DNA of 47,366 bases from Chitinophaga pinensis. Lineage in GTDB: Bacteria; Bacteroidota; Bacteroidia; UBA4408. Each line of letters opens with the position of its first letter. The stretch's first letter is position 1. Below, piece after piece: positions 7,990 through 16,247 of the stretch. The notes below the pieces were generated by a model. That model was given only the letters and a program-made list of their open reading frames with translations. It was not told the origin of the DNA and ran no database searches. The stretch lies in NCBI GenBank assembly GCA_945872355.1, contig CAMBZU010000019.1, positions 1 to 47,366 of the forward strand, in the 5' to 3' direction. A program made the position numbers and the translations under genes.

Positions 7990-9429
7990 ATGAACTACGG
8001 TGGCAACAAGCCCTTGCAGCCTTTTATTATTATTTTTATCTGCGTGTGTTTTCTTGCAATTTTAAGCGCAACAGATAGCTATTTTGTTGGCTATCACAAA
8101 AACTTAAAGCATTTAAACCTTTTAGCTGAGGTTACTAAAACGCCGCCCGTTAAGCTAAAGGTTGCTAAAAAAAACAATATTAACACTACTTATAAAGATA
8201 CCAACCAATTTGTTGCAGTGCAAAGAGTGATTGATTCATTAAGCATTGTTGATTACGCAAGTAGCACCAATCAAGGAATGGCTCAGTTTTTTGAAGCATT
8301 AAAAAACATTAAAACTAAAAAGAAAGTGCGCATAGCTTGGTTTGGTGATAGTATGGTAGAAGGTGATTTAATTACACAAGATTTACGCTATTTATTACAA
8401 AAACAATTTGGCGGAGCAGGCGTAGGCATTGTGCCTATTACGGCTGTAACTGCTGGTTTTAGACAAACGGTTAAACACACTTTTTCTGAAAATTGGACAA
8501 ACAAAAACTTATTGGATCCTACATCAGCAGCTGATATGCTTGGAATTACAGGTTTTGTATTTAAGCCTCAATTAAACTCCAAAGTAGATACTAATAATTT
8601 TAATAGCAATAACCTGAGTTGGGTAAAATACAAAGGAAGTCGTCAAAAAGGTTTAGATCAGTTTTACAAAGCACGCTTGTTTTATGGGCAAACAGAAAGT
8701 AGCAGTTTAGTTAACGTAGAGGTAAATAATGGTCAAAAAACCAATATTACATTAGACGGTAAAAAAAACGTGAATGCAATTGATTATAGCTCCTCAACGC
8801 CATTTAATGAAATAAAATTTACTTTTTTAAACCACGATAAATTGCCTGTATATGCAGTAAGTTTAGAAAGCGATACAGGTGTAATTGTAGATAATCTTTC
8901 TTTCAGAGGCAACTCGGGTTTACCGCTTACTAAAATTCCAGAGAATATATTGCAAGGTTTTGATGAGCAGAACAAATACGATTTAATTATTTTACAATAT
9001 GGAATGAATGCTGTAAGTCCAACTGCTAAAGATTATCATTGGTATCATCAAGGGTTAAACCGGATGGTAAAACATATTCAAAGGAGTTTCCCCAATGCTG
9101 CCATATTATTTGTTGGCGTTCCCGATAAAGGTTTTAAGCAAGATGGGCAATACATTACCAATCCGGGTGTGCCATTTGTGGTAGAAACCGAAAAACAAGT
9201 GGCCGAAGAAAATGGGATTGCCTTTTGGAATTTATTTGAAGCGATGGGTGGTTTTAACTCAATGGTAAAGTGGGCCGATGCCGATACATCTTTAGCGAAT
9301 AAAGATTATACCCATTTTAATTTTAGAGGCGCTTCAAAAGTAGGGCGCATGTTGTACAAAGAACTCGATAAAGAGTATAAAGATTATTTAAAGGCAAGTG
9401 CAAGCGTAAAAGCATCTATTCCCAATTAA
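7990..9429 (+). CDS. Membrane-anchored SGNH/GDSL-hydrolase-like protein
   Basis: 479 residues. One N-terminal membrane span (about residues 11-27, FIIIFICVCFLAIL) anchors a large extracytoplasmic domain. SGNH blocks are visible: block I AWFGDSMVEGD with the nucleophile serine at 121, block III LIILQYGMNAVS with the asparagine, and block V KDYTHFNFRGA supplying the D-x-x-H pair. Proteins of this kind in Bacteroidota often work as O-acetyl-group esterases or transferases beside an MBOAT acyltransferase during cell-surface polysaccharide acetylation. No MBOAT gene is present here, so that link is inference. It is first of a pair, with 4 bases between it and the next gene, and has its own promoter. 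Confidence 0.8.
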   Translation: MNYGGNKPLQPFIIIFICVCFLAILSATDSYFVGYHKNLKHLNLLAEVTKTPPVKLKVAKKNNINTTYKDTNQFVAVQRVIDSLSIVDYASSTNQGMAQFFEALKNIKTKKKVRIAWFGDSMVEGDLITQDLRYLLQKQFGGAGVGIVPITAVTAGFRQTVKHTFSENWTNKNLLDPTSAADMLGITGFVFKPQLNSKVDTNNFNSNNLSWVKYKGSRQKGLDQFYKARLFYGQTESSSLVNVEVNNGQKTNITLDGKKNVNAIDYSSSTPFNEIKFTFLNHDKLPVYAVSLESDTGVIVDNLSFRGNSGLPLTKIPENILQGFDEQNKYDLIILQYGMNAVSPTAKDYHWYHQGLNRMVKHIQRSFPNAAILFVGVPDKGFKQDGQYITNPGVPFVVETEKQVAEENGIAFWNLFEAMGGFNSMVKWADADTSLANKDYTHFNFRGASKVGRMLYKELDKEYKDYLKASASVKASIPN

Positions 9430-9433
9430 ATTT

Positions 9434-10387
9434 ATGTACAATATTATTTACCGAAGTGTAGCTTTATTTTTTATTTTATGTGTGCAAATTGATGCTATTG
9501 CGCAGTTGAGTGATGTTAACGATAGCATTAAGCGGCAATATAAATTTATCAGTACCGAAAAAAACAAATTAGAAGGAGATACTGCTTCTCTGGTGCATTT
9601 TTTTGATAAACTATCACAATTAGAGCAATCTAAAGATAAAAAGGTGGTTGTAGTGCATATTGGTGATTCGCATTTACAGGCCGATCATTATCCGGGTGTA
9701 GTGCGTGTTAACCTTCAAAAACATTTTGGCAACGCTGGTAGAGGGCTTGTTGCCCCATTTAAAGTAGGAAGAACAAATGAGCCTAGCAATTATAAATCCA
9801 GTAGTAACACTAAGTGGCGTGCACGAAGAATTGTAAATGAAAAAGATTCTTTACCAATTGGAATCAGTGGCTTAAGTATAAAAAACGATGATACAAAAAG
9901 TAATTTAATGATTACAACGCTTAACAAGGAGGGACTTGATTATAGCTTTAGTAAGATTACACTTTTTCATCAAAAGGGATTTCAGCATTATAATTTTATT
10001 TTATGCGATAGCTTATCATGTTTTCAGGCCTCAATTGATGCAAAAAAAGATACGCTCGAAGAATTTACAACGGTATATGTTAAACCTGCCAATTGTGTTA
10101 TTTTTAATATCGATCATCTTGATACTTTAACACGTAAAACTGCTCTAATTTATGGTTTGCTTTTAGAAAATGAGCAGCCTGGTGTATTATACAACAACAT
10201 CGGTATCAATGGTGCTGAGTACAGGCATTATAATAAAAATGTAAAATTACAATCACAAATGTCGTTGCTTAACCCCGACCTTATTATTATTTCTTTGGGA
10301 ACAAATGAGGCTTACGCACCAAGGTATAGTAACACTGATTTTTATAAACAGGTAGATTCATTAATTGTAAGCCAAAGTAATTGCTGA
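9434..10387 (+). pseudogene. SGNH-hydrolase-like protein truncated at the C-terminus
   Basis: 317 residues with a signal peptide (cleavage near AIAQ, residue 24). Block I is HIGDSHLQADHYPG (serine 79), the glycine block is NNIGINGAEYRHY, and block III is DLIIISLGTNEAYAPRY. The frame stops 30 residues later in an unrelated-looking end (SQSNC), so the D-x-x-H block V that completes the catalytic site is missing; its upstream partner, a related protein, has it. Relatives usually run to about 450-500 residues. No remainder of the gene is found to the right within the window. The breakpoint falls next to a truncated minus-strand gene, which marks this as the left edge of an insertion or deletion. 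It could still make a stable partial protein, but is unlikely to be an active hydrolase. Confidence 0.65.
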
Positions 10388-10420
10388 ATTATAACATTAA
10401 TACTATCAATCAATAAACTA

Positions 10421-10552
10421 TCACTCAATAGTAATACATGTAATGCAATTTCCTGATCGCCTTAGCTGTGCTAAATTGAATGCCAGTTTGCCTTTGGATT
10501 GACATTCTTCAATCCAATGCTCTAGTCGGCTGTAATTACTATCTGATATCAT
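10421..10552 (-). pseudogene. N-terminal fragment resembling an AbiEi-type antitoxin
   Basis: A 43-codon minus-strand frame whose ATG follows the TAA of the 119-residue gene with no gap (TAAATG). The first ~30 residues (MISDSNYSRLEHWIEECQSK, then GKLAFNLAQLR) look like the start of the winged-helix domain of AbiEi-family antitoxins, where a tryptophan/leucine helix is followed by a G-x-x-x-F-x-L-x-x-L/V-R segment. The frame then turns into a non-matching tail (SGNCITCITIE) and stops, so only the first part remains. The break lies within about 100 bases of the broken SGNH gene on the other strand. Assignment is by eye and moderate at best. Confidence 0.4.
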
Positions 10553-10912
10553 TTAAGATAAATTTTTCGAAAGATACCACATTTCGGTGCTTATCGCAAA
10601 AAAAATATAAATAAATTCTTCCTTTCTTTTAGAATAATTCTTATTTAAATCATCCTCTGAAAGTGATATAGCCTTCCCTTTTATAGCCACCTTGTTTTTT
10701 ACTTTTAATTTTTGCTGTGCTAGCCATTCTCTCAACTTATCATTTTTATGAATAGTCGGAGCTTCTAGCCATTTGTTAAAGCTTTTGTTAAGAATTAACT
10801 TAAAATAAAGTGGTTGATCGGAAATCCCGAACAACCACTTTAACTCTGACACATTTGGTGAAGGAATGAAAAACGAGTTTAATAAAAACTCGTTTACAAC
10901 ACTTTTACCCAT
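10553..10912 (-). CDS. Hypothetical 119-residue protein at the island edge
   Basis: Soluble protein, no signal peptide; the middle is lysine-rich and basic (LREWLAQQKLKVKNKVAIKG), and the C-terminus is aromatic (FIYIFFAISTEMWYL). No family recognised. It is divergent from the AAA ATPase gene, with 116 bases between the two starts, and the next downstream minus-strand frame is the AbiEi-like fragment, whose start codon touches this gene's stop. That tight join suggests the two were once an operon, possibly a toxin-antitoxin-like or accessory defence unit now damaged. Confidence 0.5.
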   Translation of the reverse strand: MGKSVVNEFLLNSFFIPSPNVSELKWLFGISDQPLYFKLILNKSFNKWLEAPTIHKNDKLREWLAQQKLKVKNKVAIKGKAISLSEDDLNKNYSKRKEEFIYIFFAISTEMWYLSKNLS

Positions 10913-10994
10913 CCATCAATAAAGAAAAGAAGGCCACATTTCACACTTTCAAAAATAATAATCAATCGCGACACAAATTGGCGTTGTGCTCATT

Positions 10995-11002
10995 TACATT
11001 TG
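10995..11002 (+). promoter_or_regulatory. -7 promoter element of the island operon
   Basis: TACATTTG matches TAnnTTTG, 26 bases before the ATG of the AAA ATPase gene; a TTGG at 10979-10982 or TTG at 10984-10986 could serve as the -33 element. The region is shared with the divergent 119-residue gene, so the island's WYL regulator might bind here; no clear palindromic operator was found by eye. Confidence 0.5.
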
Positions 11003-11028
11003 TAGCATAAATCAAAAATACTTGAACT

Positions 11029-12165
11029 ATGCAAACAATTAATTTACCAATCAACGTACCTACTCTTGGCTTGTTTCAACTTGAAAATACCTCTGCAAAA
11101 ATGAATCTTTCAGAGGTGTTCTCAGAGCGAAAAGGTTCCTATTTAAATGAGTTTACCATGTTTGTTGCGCATTTTAATGCTATTCCAAACTGCATTCAAG
11201 AAGAGCATATTGATTGTAGAAAAGCTAATCAATGGTTTGCTGAGCGATTTAGAGCGGAGATTAAAGATTCTTATTATAACAAGCGCGCTTTTAGCAAAAG
11301 CAAAAAGGTGGAACTAGATGATATATTTTACTTTTTGTATGATGATTTAATGATCAACTTTGATACAAATTGTTCCATCGTTCGTTTTTTGTTTCGCAAA
11401 ACCGCTGTATTAAAGGTTGAAGAATTACAAACAGAATTTCTTAAATTCAAAAAAAAGAAGAAAAAGCATATTCCAGAGATTTCACTTTTAGTGAACAGTA
11501 TGGCGGGCATTACAACAGAAAGTTTAAAAATCCTAAAACCTAAATTAAATTTAGAAGATAATTACAATGATGATTTTAAAGACATTCATCGTGCCATTTT
11601 AAAAAGACTTTCACGAAATAATGATAAAGGACTTATTTTACTGCACGGAAAGCCAGGTACAGGCAAGACTTCTTACATCCGTTATTTAGTGGCTTCATTA
11701 AAAAAGGATGTCATTTTTTTACCTCCAAATATGGCTAGTGCTATTACCAACCCTAATTTAATTTCAGTTTTAATCAGTAATCCCAATTCTATTTTTGTAA
11801 TTGAAGATGCAGAAAACATTGTGGTCGATAGAGAAAAGGATGGTAATTCGCCAGTTTCAGCTTTACTGAATATTTCAGATGGATTACTAGCTGACTGTTT
11901 AAATATTCAAATTGTTTGCTCATTCAATACAGATATTTCTAAAATTGATAGTGCCTTAATGCGTAAGGGGCGCTTGATTGCAAAGTATGAGTTCAAAGAA
12001 CTGGAAACAGAAAAGGCACAGAAGTTATCCAATAAATTGGGCTTCAAAACATGTATTGATAAACCAATGTCATTGACTTCGATTTATAATCAGGAGGAGA
12101 AAGATTTTCATGAAGTGAAGAGTAGAAGTAAGGTCGGATTTAGAACAAATTTATTGAGTAATTAA
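11029..12165 (+). CDS. AAA family ATPase, BCS1-like core
   Basis: 378 residues. The AAA core occupies roughly residues 180-335: Walker A GKPGTGKT (207-214), Walker B IFVIEDAE (255-262), sensor-1-like VCSFNTD, and an arginine-finger-like block MRKGRLI (311-317). The layout (aspartate/asparagine-rich second region, then RKGR) resembles BCS1-type AAA proteins. The N-terminal 170 residues form a helical domain with a lysine run (KKKKKK, 141-146) that I do not recognise, probably the substrate or partner-binding part. No signal or membrane segment. First gene of a five-gene operon; the next gene begins 28 bases later. In this setting it is likely to power a nucleic-acid or protein remodelling step. 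Similar stand-alone ATPases exist in Bacteroidota, so the gene might also have a life outside the island. Confidence 0.8.
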   Translation: MQTINLPINVPTLGLFQLENTSAKMNLSEVFSERKGSYLNEFTMFVAHFNAIPNCIQEEHIDCRKANQWFAERFRAEIKDSYYNKRAFSKSKKVELDDIFYFLYDDLMINFDTNCSIVRFLFRKTAVLKVEELQTEFLKFKKKKKKHIPEISLLVNSMAGITTESLKILKPKLNLEDNYNDDFKDIHRAILKRLSRNNDKGLILLHGKPGTGKTSYIRYLVASLKKDVIFLPPNMASAITNPNLISVLISNPNSIFVIEDAENIVVDREKDGNSPVSALLNISDGLLADCLNIQIVCSFNTDISKIDSALMRKGRLIAKYEFKELETEKAQKLSNKLGFKTCIDKPMSLTSIYNQEEKDFHEVKSRSKVGFRTNLLSN

Positions 12166-12193
12166 TTCCACAACATATTAAAAAGTAAGTAAC

Positions 12194-12577
12194 ATGGGAT
12201 CTTTAATAGAAATCAAATTAAATGGTAAAAGTGCAAATTTGCAAGTGCCTGCCTTACAGTTGAAACACTCCTTAATGTATAGCCTTTTTTCTTCAAAAAG
12301 TTTTCAAGAAAACATAGAAGAAGAGGTGTTGAGGATACATGCTGATCTTGATATTTTAAATGGGGTAATTTCTACAGATATTGCTGAATTAGCAAGAATA
12401 TGCAGAATTGCAAAAAATGAAAAAGAAATGACTGAAATTTTAGCCACTGAACTTAATCTTAATAAAAGTCAGGCGGAGTACATAGCAAATCTTGAATTAG
12501 ATGATTTGATCAATTTAGACTTCAAGAAGATTAAATATCATTTAGAGTTATGTATAATTTTTTTGCAAAAAAGATAA
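12194..12577 (+). CDS. Small protein resembling the GyrA/ParC coiled-coil gate segment
   Basis: 127 residues. Residues about 45-120 follow the sequence pattern of the type IIA topoisomerase A-subunit C-gate region: a helix like LRIHADLDILNGVISTDIAE (GyrA: A-H-I-L-E-G-L-x-x-A-x-x-x-I-D-x-V-I), then a spacer and LATELNLNKSQAEYIANLEL followed by DDLINLDFKKI (GyrA: F-x-L-S-E-x-Q-A-x-A-I-L-x-M-R-L-x-x-L-x-x-L-E). The catalytic tyrosine domain and the rest of GyrA are absent, so this cannot cleave DNA as a topoisomerase. The N-terminal 40 residues are a short strand/helix (IEIKLNGKSANLQV). It may be a dimerisation or DNA-clamp part of the island's complex, or a gyrase-targeting factor. The similarity is visual only. 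Its stop codon overlaps the next start by one base (TAATG), indicating coupled translation. Confidence 0.6.
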   Translation: MGSLIEIKLNGKSANLQVPALQLKHSLMYSLFSSKSFQENIEEEVLRIHADLDILNGVISTDIAELARICRIAKNEKEMTEILATELNLNKSQAEYIANLELDDLINLDFKKIKYHLELCIIFLQKR

Positions 12578-13062
12578 TGAACAGTAATTCTTATACAGCA
12601 ATAGATTTTGAAACCGCCCAAGGCAAACGTTGGAGCATTTGTCAGGTGGGTTTAGTTCGGGTAGAAAACAACATAATTACTGAACAATTATCAATTTTGG
12701 TTCAACCACCAGATAATTATTACTGGGATAGATTTATTGATATACATGGAATCACACCGGAACAAACAGCAGATGCGCCAACATTTGGTGTAGTTTGGCA
12801 TCAAATCGAGCCATACATCAAAAATCAACACGTTGTTGCACACAATGGCTTTGGTTTTGATTTCCATTGTTTAAAGCAAACTTTGGAATTCTACGGCCTT
12901 GCAAATCCAGTGTTTACAGGTCATTGCACTTATCAAATTTTCAAAGATAATTTGGCTTCACTTTGTGTGAAATATAATATACCTTTGAATCACCATGATG
13001 CGTTGAGTGATGCAAATGCTTGTTCAGAATTATTTAAAATTAATTTAGCCAATAAAAAATAG
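12577..13062 (+). CDS. DEDDh-type 3'-5' exonuclease (DnaQ-like)
   Basis: 161 residues from the ATG at 12577; a longer frame opens at 12550 but that would overlap the previous gene by 28 bases, and the TAATG junction favours this start. All exonuclease motifs are visible: Exo I AIDFET with D10 and E12, Exo II VVAHNGFGFDFHCL with D95, and Exo III HHDALSDA with H140 and D145, which makes it the DEDDh subgroup of the DnaQ / epsilon-proofreading type, with two metal ions. The length is that of a bare catalytic domain. The likely reaction is removal of 3' nucleotides from single-stranded DNA or RNA. Such exonucleases are frequent in defence operons beside a main nuclease. The DUF262 gene follows after 3 bases. 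Confidence 0.85.
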   Translation: MNSNSYTAIDFETAQGKRWSICQVGLVRVENNIITEQLSILVQPPDNYYWDRFIDIHGITPEQTADAPTFGVVWHQIEPYIKNQHVVAHNGFGFDFHCLKQTLEFYGLANPVFTGHCTYQIFKDNLASLCVKYNIPLNHHDALSDANACSELFKINLANKK

Positions 13063-13065
13063 CAC

Positions 13066-14892
13066 ATGGAACCAAACAAATCATTTTCAATCATTGCCAA
13101 AACTTGCACATTAAAATACAACTCACAAAAAAATGGAGAAACAATTTTTGGAGACAATATCAAATATATAATACCCATTTATCAGCGATCCTATTCATGG
13201 ACTGACGAACAGATTAGAAAATTTTTATCCGATATTTTTTTAGGCTACTGGGGCAGTGACGGAAATATAATTAAAGAGCCAATGTTCATAGGAACAATGC
13301 AATTAGCGGAGAAGGATTTAGAAAGAAAAGAGCAGCAAGTTATTGATGGACAACAGCGCCTGACAACTTTTCTACTTCTTTTGAAAATATTAAAAATGGA
13401 ATTTCCTGATTGCATAGAATTAGCATCCATTCACTTTGATTGGCTTGAAACAAAAGTCAATAGCGGAACACAGCAAAATGATTTAAATCAATTATTATCA
13501 TTCAACACATTTGAAGAATTTAATTCGAATCTAAATATCTATGTAAACAACGCATTGTATATAAGGAATATTCTGAGTGAGCTAATTGCAGAAGGAGAAA
13601 ATGTTTCTGAGAATGAAACCGAAGAGCAGTTCAATGCTGATGATTTTACTAATTATATTCTTAGCAAGATTTATTTTGTAGTTATTGAAACGCATGCTTC
13701 ATTGTCCAAAACACTACAGATATTTAATGCAATAAATACCACAGGACTTGACTTAAATGGTGGCGACATTTTCAAATTAAAAATGTATGAATATTTATGT
13801 GACCAAAACAAGGAGGCAAATGAAGAAACTAAAATAAAATTCTTTGAACAGATAAGCGGAATCTACGAAAAGATTGACACAAAGAACAAAGAGCTTGGTT
13901 GGGTTACGGATATTTTTGGAGTTTTAGAAATGTATAAATACATTCTGGTTGCAAAATATGATTTGCCAAAGACACTTTATTTTTATGAAACCAATAGATT
14001 TTTTGAAGAGTTATTTGATACCATCTCAAATACAAATAGATGGGATAATTTTAAAAGTATAAAAGAAAAAGGGCTAACTCTTTCCTTAATTGAATTGGAA
14101 GAAATAATTCAATCAAGATTTCAATGGCATTTAATTTACAAGAGCGTTCCAACCGCAGAAGACGCTTGTTCATGGCATTTTATTTGGTGGTCAAGATATA
14201 GTCGCTATCACATTTTAGTGTATTTGTTTACCTACAAATTTAATACAGAAGAAGATTTTAATTCAAAACTTTTTTTATTCAAAAGACAGCTAAGCAAGTT
14301 ATTTATTATTTATAGCATCCGTTTCCAAAAGCTAAAAAGTGAGATTTATTATTCATTTATGTATGAGGTATTGGATACAATGATGAACAAATCATCAGAA
14401 GAATTGATTAAACTGATTAATTCCAAAATTGGTAAAGTTGAAGACCATAAAGGTTGGTATGACATTGAGACTATTTTGAATGGAGACATAACTTACAACG
14501 CAAAACTTAAAAACATCGTTTGTAGGGTTTCCGCTATGCTAGAGGAAGACTACACTTCCAGTGATATGAAAATATGCAATAATTTATTCCAGTTACCCAT
14601 TGACATTGAGCATATTCAATCCTACCACGATAGCAATGGAGATAAAAGAGATGACATTTGGAATGAGTGGGGAGATGATATAAATTCTATTGGTAACCTC
14701 ATGATTTTGGAACAAGATAAAAATAGGTCTATTAGTAATAATCTGTATGAGTTTAAGACAAAAGTTTACCCAACAAGTATATATGGCATTGTAAAAAAGC
14801 AAGCTACTAACTATTCAGATTGGTCCATAGATAAATGTCGTGAAAGAAAGATAGTAGAAGTAAATAAAATTCTAAATTACTTATTCAATTAA
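13066..14892 (+). CDS. GmrSD-type DUF262/DUF1524 nuclease
   Basis: 608-residue single polypeptide with both halves of the GmrS/GmrD restriction system. The N-terminal DUF262 (ParB-like NTPase/nuclease fold) shows IPIYQRSYSW at 36-45 with the invariant Q-R, FIGTMQL (74-80), and VIDGQQRLTT at 92-101. The C-terminal DUF1524 His-Me (HNH) nuclease shows IEHIQS with H516, then SIGNLMIL and DKNRSISN with N544 and N553, and K564. GmrSD enzymes cut modified (glucosylated 5-hydroxymethylcytosine) phage DNA using NTP hydrolysis; whether this protein needs modified DNA is not known. It is preceded by the exonuclease after 3 bases, and its stop overlaps the WYL gene start (TAATG). Alone, this gene would be a type IV-like restriction enzyme; here it sits inside a larger operon. 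Confidence 0.9.
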   Translation: MEPNKSFSIIAKTCTLKYNSQKNGETIFGDNIKYIIPIYQRSYSWTDEQIRKFLSDIFLGYWGSDGNIIKEPMFIGTMQLAEKDLERKEQQVIDGQQRLTTFLLLLKILKMEFPDCIELASIHFDWLETKVNSGTQQNDLNQLLSFNTFEEFNSNLNIYVNNALYIRNILSELIAEGENVSENETEEQFNADDFTNYILSKIYFVVIETHASLSKTLQIFNAINTTGLDLNGGDIFKLKMYEYLCDQNKEANEETKIKFFEQISGIYEKIDTKNKELGWVTDIFGVLEMYKYILVAKYDLPKTLYFYETNRFFEELFDTISNTNRWDNFKSIKEKGLTLSLIELEEIIQSRFQWHLIYKSVPTAEDACSWHFIWWSRYSRYHILVYLFTYKFNTEEDFNSKLFLFKRQLSKLFIIYSIRFQKLKSEIYYSFMYEVLDTMMNKSSEELIKLINSKIGKVEDHKGWYDIETILNGDITYNAKLKNIVCRVSAMLEEDYTSSDMKICNNLFQLPIDIEHIQSYHDSNGDKRDDIWNEWGDDINSIGNLMILEQDKNRSISNNLYEFKTKVYPTSIYGIVKKQATNYSDWSIDKCRERKIVEVNKILNYLFN

Positions 14893-15809
14893 TGTCAAAA
14901 CGAGGCTACATATCGCGCTACTTGCTTATTCTTAAAAAGCTCAAAGTAAATCCATATTCATCTTATGAGGCATTGAAAGCCTATATGGAAAATCAATTTG
15001 AATATATGCAAATGCAAGATGATCATTTGCAAATAGGTTTTTCAAAGCGAACGCTGCAAAGAGATTTAAAGGAAATTAGAAACTTGTTTGGAATTGATAT
15101 TGAATATTCAAAACCGTATAGGGGATATTTTATTACCCAAAATGAAAATGAAAACATGAATTTTCAGCGGATGATGGAAGCTTTTGATATGTTTAATTCA
15201 CTTAATTTGGCGCAAGATTTAACTCCTTTTATTCACTTAGAAAATCGAAAGCCACAGGGAACTGAGAATTTATATGGATTACTCCATGCCATTAAAAACA
15301 GGTTTAATATCAAATTTACCTATCATAAATTTTGGGATGAAGAATTTAGTCAACGAACAGTTGAGCCCTTAGCTTTAAAGGAATTTAAAAATCGCTGGTA
15401 TATCATAGCCAAAGACTGTAAAGACGATACTATTAAAAGTTTCGCGCTCGACCGTTTATCAAATCTCGAAATTACAAACCAAACTTTTCTGTATCCTGCA
15501 AACTATAGCATTGAAGAAAGTTATCGTTATTGTTTTGGTATTGAAAGCCCAAATGGTAAGGAGCCTCAAGACATTATTTTGTCTTTTGACCCTTTACAGG
15601 GTAAGTATATTAAAACATTGCCCTTGCATCACACACAGGAAGTTTTAGTTGACAATGAAGAAGAAATGAAAATCAAACTTAAGCTTTGTTTAACGCATGA
15701 CTTTTTAATGGAATTATTATCTTTTGGAGATAACCTGGCGGTGATTGAACCAAAATCATTAATTAAAAAAATAAAGCAAGCATATAAAAGTGCTTATCAT
15801 CTTTATTAA
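14892..15809 (+). CDS. WYL-domain transcriptional regulator
   Basis: 305 residues. The N-terminal winged helix-turn-helix (about 1-80) contains a recognition helix SKRTLQRDLKEIRNLFGI. A WYL domain (about 130-200) follows, with FTYHKFW, RTVEPLALKEFKNRWYIIAK and FALDRLSNLE, the R/K-W-Y-x-x-A pattern of ligand-sensing WYL proteins. The C-terminal 100 residues match the WCX extension that regulates such proteins. WYL regulators of the BrxR/CapW kind repress defence operons until infection-linked nucleotides or single-stranded ends bind; by position this one probably controls the operon it closes. It overlaps the DUF262 stop by one base. The gene is followed by a 438-base non-coding stretch holding a dispersed repeat. 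Confidence 0.85.
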   Translation: MSKRGYISRYLLILKKLKVNPYSSYEALKAYMENQFEYMQMQDDHLQIGFSKRTLQRDLKEIRNLFGIDIEYSKPYRGYFITQNENENMNFQRMMEAFDMFNSLNLAQDLTPFIHLENRKPQGTENLYGLLHAIKNRFNIKFTYHKFWDEEFSQRTVEPLALKEFKNRWYIIAKDCKDDTIKSFALDRLSNLEITNQTFLYPANYSIEESYRYCFGIESPNGKEPQDIILSFDPLQGKYIKTLPLHHTQEVLVDNEEEMKIKLKLCLTHDFLMELLSFGDNLAVIEPKSLIKKIKQAYKSAYHLY

Positions 15810-15825
15810 AACCCAGCTTACCTTC

Positions 15826-16064
15826 GTAAAAGCGAAGCTGTGCTTCGTTTTCCTTTAATTTAGCAAGTTTCACTTGCGTGGAAATGGTTTAAATGCTATT
15901 ATTGAATTGCAAGCTTTTAAATGATTTATTACAATTAAATAATAGAGATTGCAGTGCAATACTATTTCTTGGAGTAGTTAGTTTTGGGATTTAAAAAAAT
16001 GACTCGCGCATGAGCATCAACAAGCTCAAATGCTAGCATGATATTAAATGGCTATGAAGCCGAG
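15826..16064 (+). repeat. Two-hairpin dispersed repeat, copy 1
   Basis: This sequence is homologous to copy 2 at 38677-38852. It begins with two perfect hairpins: CGAAGC-TGT-GCTTCG (15833-15847) and GCAAGT-TTC-ACTTGC (15863-15877), joined by a TTTAATTTA linker, and ends with the shared block GCTATGAAGCCGAG (16051-16064). The outer ends are strongly alike and the middle has diverged in length and sequence. No open frame. The remainder of the 15810-16247 gap is AT-rich without features. Likely a small non-autonomous palindromic element; no transposase is near it. Confidence 0.55.
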
Positions 16065-16247
16065 CTAAGCGCTAACAATTATAAAACACGAAGCTGGCTT
16101 AGAGTTTACTGAGATTATACGAAGAAGCGCGCGGGGTTGCAAAACATGCAATGCGCAGTGGCAATTACTAACATCTCACTTATTAAGTAAAAAAAATAGC
16201 CCTCATTTTAAAAAATTACAATGCAGCCGCCCATCTTTCCTTGTAAG

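Noticed and set aside
12550-12576. Upstream start for the exonuclease
   Set aside because: It would overlap the previous gene by 28 bases and add residues before the exonuclease core; the TAATG overlap supports the start at 12577.
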